In this document: positions 58,801 to 64,000 of the stretch, piece by piece
Numbering within the stretch: position 1 is the stretch's first letter
Layout of the letters: each line of letters begins with the position of its first letter
Assembly: GCA_020137815.1 (NCBI GenBank)
Contig: CM035359.1
Location: 7,511,382-7,575,381, forward strand
Direction of reading: 5' to 3'
DNA: 64,000 nt
Source: Hormiphora californensis
Taxonomy: Eukaryota > Ctenophora > Tentaculata > Cydippida > Pleurobrachiidae
Position numbers and translations under genes: made by a program
Notes under the pieces: model-generated
What the model saw: only the letters and a program-made list of their open reading frames with translations
Database searches by the model: none
What the model was told of the DNA's origin: nothing

Positions 58801-60616
58801 GATTTTGTAAGAAGACATAGCCCGCAACAAGAAGAAGTTAAAACTGCATTCTAATCCACGTACCTTCATCTCATGTTCCTCGTCCTTGAGGATAGCAATG
58901 CTCTGGTTAAGAGGCTTCAGTTTGCTGTTGACGGCATCAAGAGCCTGCTGGACATTGGCCCTGTGAGCTCCAATGATCTCACTGATGGGCTTCACCTTCA
59001 TGTTCTTGTACTCAGCTGTGGATAGAGAGAGGGTGTTTTAGCTTTGTGATGCTATCAGGGGAATGTCAGAGGTGATTTGAATTGTTCATACTTTTTTGAA
59101 TTGTTCATACTCTTTTTATTCTCCGGGGAACTACAAACACGGAGCATGAACACAGTGTCAGGCGACTCAATAGGTGATCGGGTAATTTTGAAGACAGCTG
59201 TACATAATGGATTTACTTGTTTCCTATTATCCAATATCTACATAGATTGATGGGCATTACTTACGAGTAAGGGTACAGTCTCTGCAGATGCACTCGTTAG
59301 TGGTCTCACAGTACAGACGGAGCACCTCCTCAAGATGAATAGAACAGTGCTGGACTCGGTGGTTGGCCTATATAACAGGGGAACACTAAGTTAGGGAGGT
59401 GGTATCTGTAGAAACATGGATTATGGAATTGTCAGTTGTAGTGTGTGATACCACAAGGATGCTCTTTTTGAATGCTGAACCACTCTACTAGACTGTACCT
59501 GCAGGGACCTATCCTTGATGAGTTCATCAAAGTTAAAGATATGATGATCCTTGGTGTACTTGAGGGAGCTGTAAATGCTCTTACAGTCTTTACAATAAGC
59601 CTCCTCAGACTCCACGCACCAGAACTCAGCTCCTGAAGGAATTTTACAGTTAGATCTGTGTTTTAAAAACAAAGTTATATTATGTTAGTTGTGAGACTAA
59701 TTCATTACTCAATCGGCTTAAAAGAAAATGTTAAAAAGGTATTGTTATTACATGTCTGATTTCATGAGAGAGAGTATTGTCCTATTCTTCGGTAGGTATC
59801 ATGGTCAAGACCGCTACTACCACAAGCACATCACTAGTTATAACAGTGGTTTTGGTTAATGTATCTTATTGAGATTGTTTTTGTCTGCTATCCATACGGA
59901 CACGTACCCTTGTTGCCACATCCGTCACACAGTTTGTTCTCCCTCTCCTTGTTGAGGGTGAGGATCCTGATAACATTCTCAATCATCTTGTGTCGGGGGA
60001 AGTTCCTCACATCACCACCCGGCAGGGCTACCTCCTTTCGGCAGATGGGGCACCTAGTTATGAAGTTGGGATTTAGTTTTAAAATGATTTCTTTTGGCTC
60101 CTTTATAAAGTTAAAAGTACTTTTGTATATCTATGGATACCATGACGACGAGAATTGTTGGCAGTATCACCATGGTTACTTACACAACATAAGAGTTGCT
60201 GCCGGCGGCCTGGGCCAGACAAGCCTCACAAAAGACATGGAGACAGGGGAGGACTCGGGGAGTGGTGAACTGATCTCGGCAGATGGGACATTCCAACTCG
60301 TTACACATCTTCTCATTGAGGAGTCGCTCTTTGACCAGACTAGATAGAGGGGGGAGGTTGAGATAAAACTAGTTGGTTAAACAGTTGGATTGCTATGGTA
60401 AACCAGCCAATTATTTCAACTTTTTGACAGCTGTAATGAATTTGCTGTTCCCATTTTAACTCACCATTTTTGGACGACCTCCTCCTTTCCGTCATCAGTT
60501 TGCTGGACAATGTTCTGGGCCCTAACATCACTGGGCGGGGGTGACGCAACTGAGGTCCTGATCTCCTTGCCATCAGCGTTAAACTCTTTCCTCTTGATCT
60601 CTTCAGTACCTCCCAT
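55832..60616 (-). CDS. TRIM-NHL protein (RING, B-boxes, coiled coil, NHL propeller)
   Basis: Fifteen exons join in frame from ATG 60616 to TAA 55832, 760 residues: 60616-60465, 60339-60184, 60053-59908, 59632-59499, 59367-59265, 59015-58864, 58720-58605, 58506-58377, 57723-57411, 57315-57202, 57090-56968, 56830-56634, 56495-56367, 56253-56066, 55961-55832. After about 50 residues comes a C3HC4 RING (CPICRDQF, CLHVFCEAC, then CPICRKE), two B-box-like Cys/His modules (CDGCGN with WCVESEEAYCKDC; HCSIHLEEV with CICRDC), a BBC coiled coil, and six NHL repeats (for example DSGNNRLSVF, DSDNNRVQIF, DSWNNRIQIL). No filamin-type domain is evident. Relatives (TRIM2/3/71, Brat) act as E3 ligases or RNA-binding regulators of growth and translation. 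A 271-bp palindrome and a donor-copying repeat sit in the intron after exon 58506-58377. Confidence 0.92.
57887..58157. repeat. 271-bp near-perfect palindrome in a TRIM-NHL intron
   Basis: 135-bp arms around a single central base (58022). The outer ends read AATAAGTTGATGTAATAAAT and the arms include CGACGTTTCGCCGTTCGACG. The motif TTATACCAAGCC occurs at about 57835-57846 and again at about 58155-58166, suggesting flank duplication. Transcription through the gene would make a long hairpin RNA. Confidence 0.9.
58178..58380 (-). repeat. About 42-bp minisatellite of repeated 5' splice sites
   Basis: Five units. On the minus strand each contains GAGCCAG, then GTAAAATACTAGCTATCC, reproducing the end of exon 58506-58377 and its donor. 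The exon-proximal copy is the real donor; four equivalent donors follow within 200 bp. Confidence 0.88.
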
Positions 60617-60659
60617 TTTAGTGTGACGTAATATGGAGTAACTAGTAGGTGTTGAGGGG

Positions 60660-60737
60660 GTTACTATGGTAACTAGTAGAACAGTGATGGGGTTACTATG
60701 GTAACTAGTAGAACAGTGATGGGGTTACTATGGTAAC
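60660..60737. promoter_or_regulatory. Three tandem X-box-like sites upstream of the TRIM-NHL gene
   Basis: GTTACTATGGTAAC occurs at 60660, 60692 and 60724, once per 32-33-bp repeat unit. It fits the GTHNYYATRRNAAC RFX consensus. The first site is about 44 bp upstream of the ATG, so the array lies in the promoter or 5' UTR. Confidence 0.55.
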
Positions 60738-60739
60738 TA

Positions 60740-61779
60740 GGCAGCAGTCAATTGATTTATTCTAAGGTGGTAGTAAGGAACGTTACAGCGGACTAGTTTC
60801 AGTGGTTCAAATTCACTAAGAAGTAAGACATGCAGCACGAAAAAGCAATTGACGGGGGAGTGAAGCTAACAAGTAAGTGATCAAGAAAGAGAAGAGTCTT
60901 TTATACAGCCTGTATCCGGCAAGCATGGAAAACTAGTTGCTGTACGGGCCCACGGACAACACAACCAACCAATCACAGTACAGATAGACTGGTCACGTGA
61001 TAAACACTGACCAATGGGGGAAGACATGTATTTTTAAAGTACTTGTGCACTGTTTGCAGTGCAGTTACCAAGGCGTTAAAAGAGCTGTGCAGCAGAGAGA
61101 TAGTGCATGTTGTGAGAAGGAGCCGATATCACTGCGAGTTGATGGGGAGATTTAGATGGAAGTTGATGAGTTAGGAGCTATAGATTTAGATGATTTGAAT
61201 ATCACCAAAAAGCTGATTATTTGGTTCAAATTACTACAAAAAGGGTGGGGAGAGTGCTCCCCTAGTGTTAAAGTTGTGTAGATTTGAGGGGCCTGGTGAT
61301 GGTCATGATCCTGCCGGCTTGGACCAGCCACCACTGGTTCCACTCTGAGAGCGTTGAATATGAGTGTTGTGCAGGTGGCCTAGGCGGCCGGGAAGTGCAT
61401 GTGGTTAACTTATTGGTAACCCAACACCTGTAGGTGCCCCCGAAGGGGCAACATAACTCATGTACCCTGCCTTTTATATCATGCATCCCGAGTAGAACAT
61501 ATCCTTGTATGTTACGTGTCTTCAAAAGGGGTTTCATATTGCACATTGTTATCTCTGGGGGAGTTACAACATGCTGCTTGCCTTTCGTATGACCTTATAG
61601 CTAGAATTACATAACCCATGGTACCAGCAAAATGTTATACCATTCCCCATTCTCAAAATCACTGACCCAGGCAACAAAAAAGGGGTTGGGGAGAGCTCTC
61701 CCCTAGTAGCACCTAGTAGTACTAGTAGTGAAAGATAAGTTTTCTACCCCCCCCCACATTCCCATTCACATCTCCCGCT
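60740..61779. other. Upstream region of the TRIM-NHL gene, no further gene seen
   Basis: Contains no supported exon. GGGGAGAGTGCTCCCCTAGTG near 61250 and a similar palindromic stretch near 61690 are repeated, and may be repeat-family ends. Confidence 0.4.
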
Positions 61780-61846
61780 TTAGTCTAGTTGGATATACGT
61801 GTTCCACTGCAGCCTTTTATTAGGAGCGAAGTTCTACTCACCTGCC
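61780..61846. mobile_element. Solitary right end of the GGCAGGT foldback family
   Basis: Ends with TTTATTAGGAGCGAAGTTCT followed by ACTCACCTGCC, identical to the right terminus of 8187-9185, including the preceding CTTTAGTCTAGTTGGATA-like segment and a single CTGCAGCC unit. No matching left end was found in the window. Confidence 0.65.
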
Positions 61847-61928
61847 TACCTAATCAATAACTTCTTGTGTGTCGTTTGCTATCTGATATACCTTTCTCTT
61901 AAATAATATCTATCTCTCTTCACAATAG

Positions 61929-62022
61929 GGAAGGCCAGGCCGCCACTTCAGCTCGAAGAAGATAATCAAACGAGTGAAACTGCACCGGGCCCAAGTAAAG
62001 TTATCCTTGCATTAAATTTCGG
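61929..62022 (+). CDS. Isolated exon-like ORF, unknown
   Basis: An open stretch between a CACAATAG acceptor and a CGG|GTAAGA donor encodes KARPPLQLEEDNQTSETAPG and a further VILALNF. No neighbouring exon was recognised, and it lies beside a transposon end. It may be a gene fragment. Confidence 0.25.
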
Positions 62023-62131
62023 GTAAGAAAAACATTACAATATGTTTTTTCGCTTTTTCGCTTATTATGGACCTCATGGGAACCTGAGATACGTCGCATC
62101 AACTCTCACCCTAGCTATAATAGTACATGTA

Positions 62132-63491
62132 GGGGAGCCACAGGTAATATGGGAAATTTGGTAAAATGGGAAATCGGTGTTTTGAAAATATTGGCCATGT
62201 TACAGGCTCATAAATAGTTAACAACTCTTATTAATGATCTTAGATTAGTTCTGAAACCGTTTATAGCCTTGGTGGGAAGTGTTTAGATGGTACACTAGCA
62301 CCCTCGTCATCTTAAAATAAGGAAAGTGAAAAACCAGGCCACTTCTTTCATTTGGTACACACGTCTCTGTTTCTTTTAGAAATTATCGATTGGCTTAGTT
62401 TATGAGCAAGATATTTATTAGCGATACCTAAAGAGATCAGAGCATCAGAATGAACGTGTCTAATTATAATTAGCTAATTATAGAAACTCATGATTTTGGT
62501 ATAATGGGATACTTTTATTTTACTCAAATGGGATACCCCATTTTACCAAATTTTCACTATCCCATTTTTCCAAAACATGTTTTGGAAAAATGGAATACTG
62601 AAATTTTGGCTGTTTAAGCGGCCATTTAAACGCAAATTTCTCAGTAACGATTATTAATATAGCCTATTTTCGCTCATAACTCGAAAAAACTTGTATTCTC
62701 TAAAAAAATGCACCGAGTGACAACTGCAGAATACGACTAAACGTGTGGAAATAATTATTCAATTTTCATTAATCTAATCTTCTATTATAGACACCAAAAG
62801 GTTTCTGGTATCCATGTACCTTTCTTAGCAGTTACTAAAGTCTAAATATTGTCTACATTTATGTGTTAACGATCAACTCTTTGGTCCCCAATTCTTTAGC
62901 AAACTTTAAAGAATTTCTTAATTTTGGACCTGTCTGAAATTATATACAGGTAGCACCCCGCTAGGAAATGAACCTGTTCACGCTTTGACTCCTCCTGTTG
63001 AACTTAGTAGTGTGAAATGAGGCTTTAGGGACCCGTTGGTGAAGAAATTAGGTAGCTTGTTCCTAACTTTTCATGATTTCACGGCTGCCGGCAATGGCGG
63101 GAGCCTTCAGACCACTTACTAATTGTAAACAAAACTTAAATACCATTACAAACTAGTTTAATCCAAGCAAAGTGCAATTTAAACTAACCATATTCTGACG
63201 AAAAATTAATTTTGATAAAATGGGATACCAATTTTTTGATAAAATAGGATATCCCATTTTCGTTAAAAATGGGTATCCCATTTCACCAAAATAAAATTCC
63301 ACTGCAAATTTTCAAGGTAATATGGGATAGTGCCAGATCTCCGTTGTGGAGCATTCGTTGGGGTATTTTTGGTGGTAATGTGTTAGCCTGGTCCAAATAA
63401 GACACACCTATGAAGACGGCGTGACTTTATTGTCATCTGAAAAAAAAGTATGGCCAAAAGTTGTTAGGTATCCCATATTACCTGTGGCTCC
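62132..63491. mobile_element. 1.36-kb inverted-repeat element with TA target sites
   Basis: Ends read GGGGAGCCACAGGTAATATG and its inverse (left has two extra G), with TA on both sides. The interior repeatedly carries AAAATGGGATACC motifs on both strands. No transposase ORF seen. Probably non-autonomous; TA duplication fits Tc/mariner/pogo-type insertion. Confidence 0.75.
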
Positions 63492-63584
63492 TACATGCGG
63501 ACTTTAGTGGAAGCACTAGGGTGAGCTCCGTAAAGTGAGGAGGAGAGGAGAGAGAGAAGGAGAGAGCGAGATAGAGAGTACTCT

Positions 63585-63666
63585 CTCTCTATCTCTAGAC
63601 TCTCTATCTATTAGTATCTCTATATTTATATCTCTCTCTCTATCTTCAAATCTATCGCTCTCTCTC

Positions 63667-63757
<91 letters not shown>
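63585..63757. repeat. (CT)n microsatellite
   Basis: Interrupted then pure CT repeats; a GA-rich half precedes it (63535-63575). Confidence 0.95.
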
Positions 63758-63758
<1 letters not shown>

Positions 63759-63814
63759 AGGTAAGCTCGCACATAAACACACACCAAAGACAGGACAAGT
63801 GTGCACAGTTCACG

Positions 63815-63883
63815 TTAAGGCTTACATTTCTCTCCATCCGCACACATCTTCCCGTTGTATCTGCACTGTCCCGTTATATCTGT
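63815..63883 (-). CDS. Cys-rich exon at window edge, gene continues beyond 64000
   Basis: Behind a TTTATTACAG acceptor an open frame reads DITGQCRYNGKMCADGEKC and stops in TAA (63815-63817). The Cys spacing suggests a small extracellular module. The sequence AAAT|GTAAGC inside it could instead be a donor, making this an internal exon. The rest of the gene would lie right of the window. Confidence 0.35.
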   Translation of the reverse strand, partial: TDITGQCRYNGKMCADGEKCKP

Positions 63884-64000
63884 CTGTAATAAAGTTGGGG
63901 CTAGCTCTTCATCATGGTAAGCAATGGATTGCCCTTAGTGGGGACTGGAGGGGACTGGGCCTCTTCGTGATTGAGTTTGTTTATTGTTGGATACACGGGA

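Overview
This is a eukaryotic, almost certainly metazoan, nuclear window. Genes are split by many short introns with GT-AG borders and clear branch points (TACTAAC, TTCTAAC). The protein families are animal ones: a RING/B-box/NHL (TRIM-NHL) protein, rhodopsin-type 7TM receptors, a Ly6/uPAR-like surface protein, a signal-peptide-peptidase-like protein, an EF-hand protein and FLYWCH zinc fingers. The moderately AT-rich DNA, compact introns and many foldback elements fit an early-branching animal such as a sponge. That is inference; no sequence here proves the species.

Layout. (1) 33-9703 (+): C-terminal 8 exons of an MFS transporter (frames join perfectly), with two near-identical intronless 7TM receptor genes (1333-2331, 5105-6109) nested in two of its introns. 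(2) 9704-11310: intergenic. (3) 11319-12906: a foldback transposon carrying a FLYWCH zinc-finger exon, inserted exactly at the stop codon of the next gene. (4) 12909-27076 (-): a 27-exon, about 1208-residue coiled-coil/IQ-motif protein, with a nested intronless FLYWCH gene (20973-22697) and two more inverted-repeat elements in its introns. (5) 27575-28803 (-): a 5-exon, 197-residue unknown protein with a perfect RFX X-box upstream. (6) 29000-36290: gene-poor, with MITEs and palindromes. (7) 36294-37270 (+): a Ly6/uPAR-like single-pass membrane protein. (8) 38248-41821 (-): an 11-exon, 498-residue SPPL2-like protein in which all catalytic motifs are replaced, i.e. a pseudoprotease. (9) 42000-48000: MITEs, microsatellites and a low-quality-looking stretch. 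(10) 48080-49860 (-): an EF-hand protein with two possible C-termini. (11) 50219-55831: a MITE, noisy sequence, repeats. (12) 55832-60616 (-): a complete 15-exon, 760-residue TRIM-NHL protein with a 271-bp palindrome in one intron. (13) 60617-64000: repeats, another inverted-repeat element and edge exons.

The most unusual theme is that minisatellites repeatedly sit exactly on splice sites. Three MFS introns and the Ly6-gene intron have tandemly copied 3' splice sites, a fourth MFS acceptor is duplicated around a palindrome, and one coiled-coil-gene intron and one TRIM-NHL intron have tandemly copied 5' splice sites. A second theme is inverted-repeat (foldback) DNA: at least four distinct element families with 8-bp, 7-bp or TA target duplications, plus perfect hairpins inside transcribed introns.

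All exon models were built by hand from splice signals and reading-frame continuity. No database search was possible, so family names rest on motif recognition.
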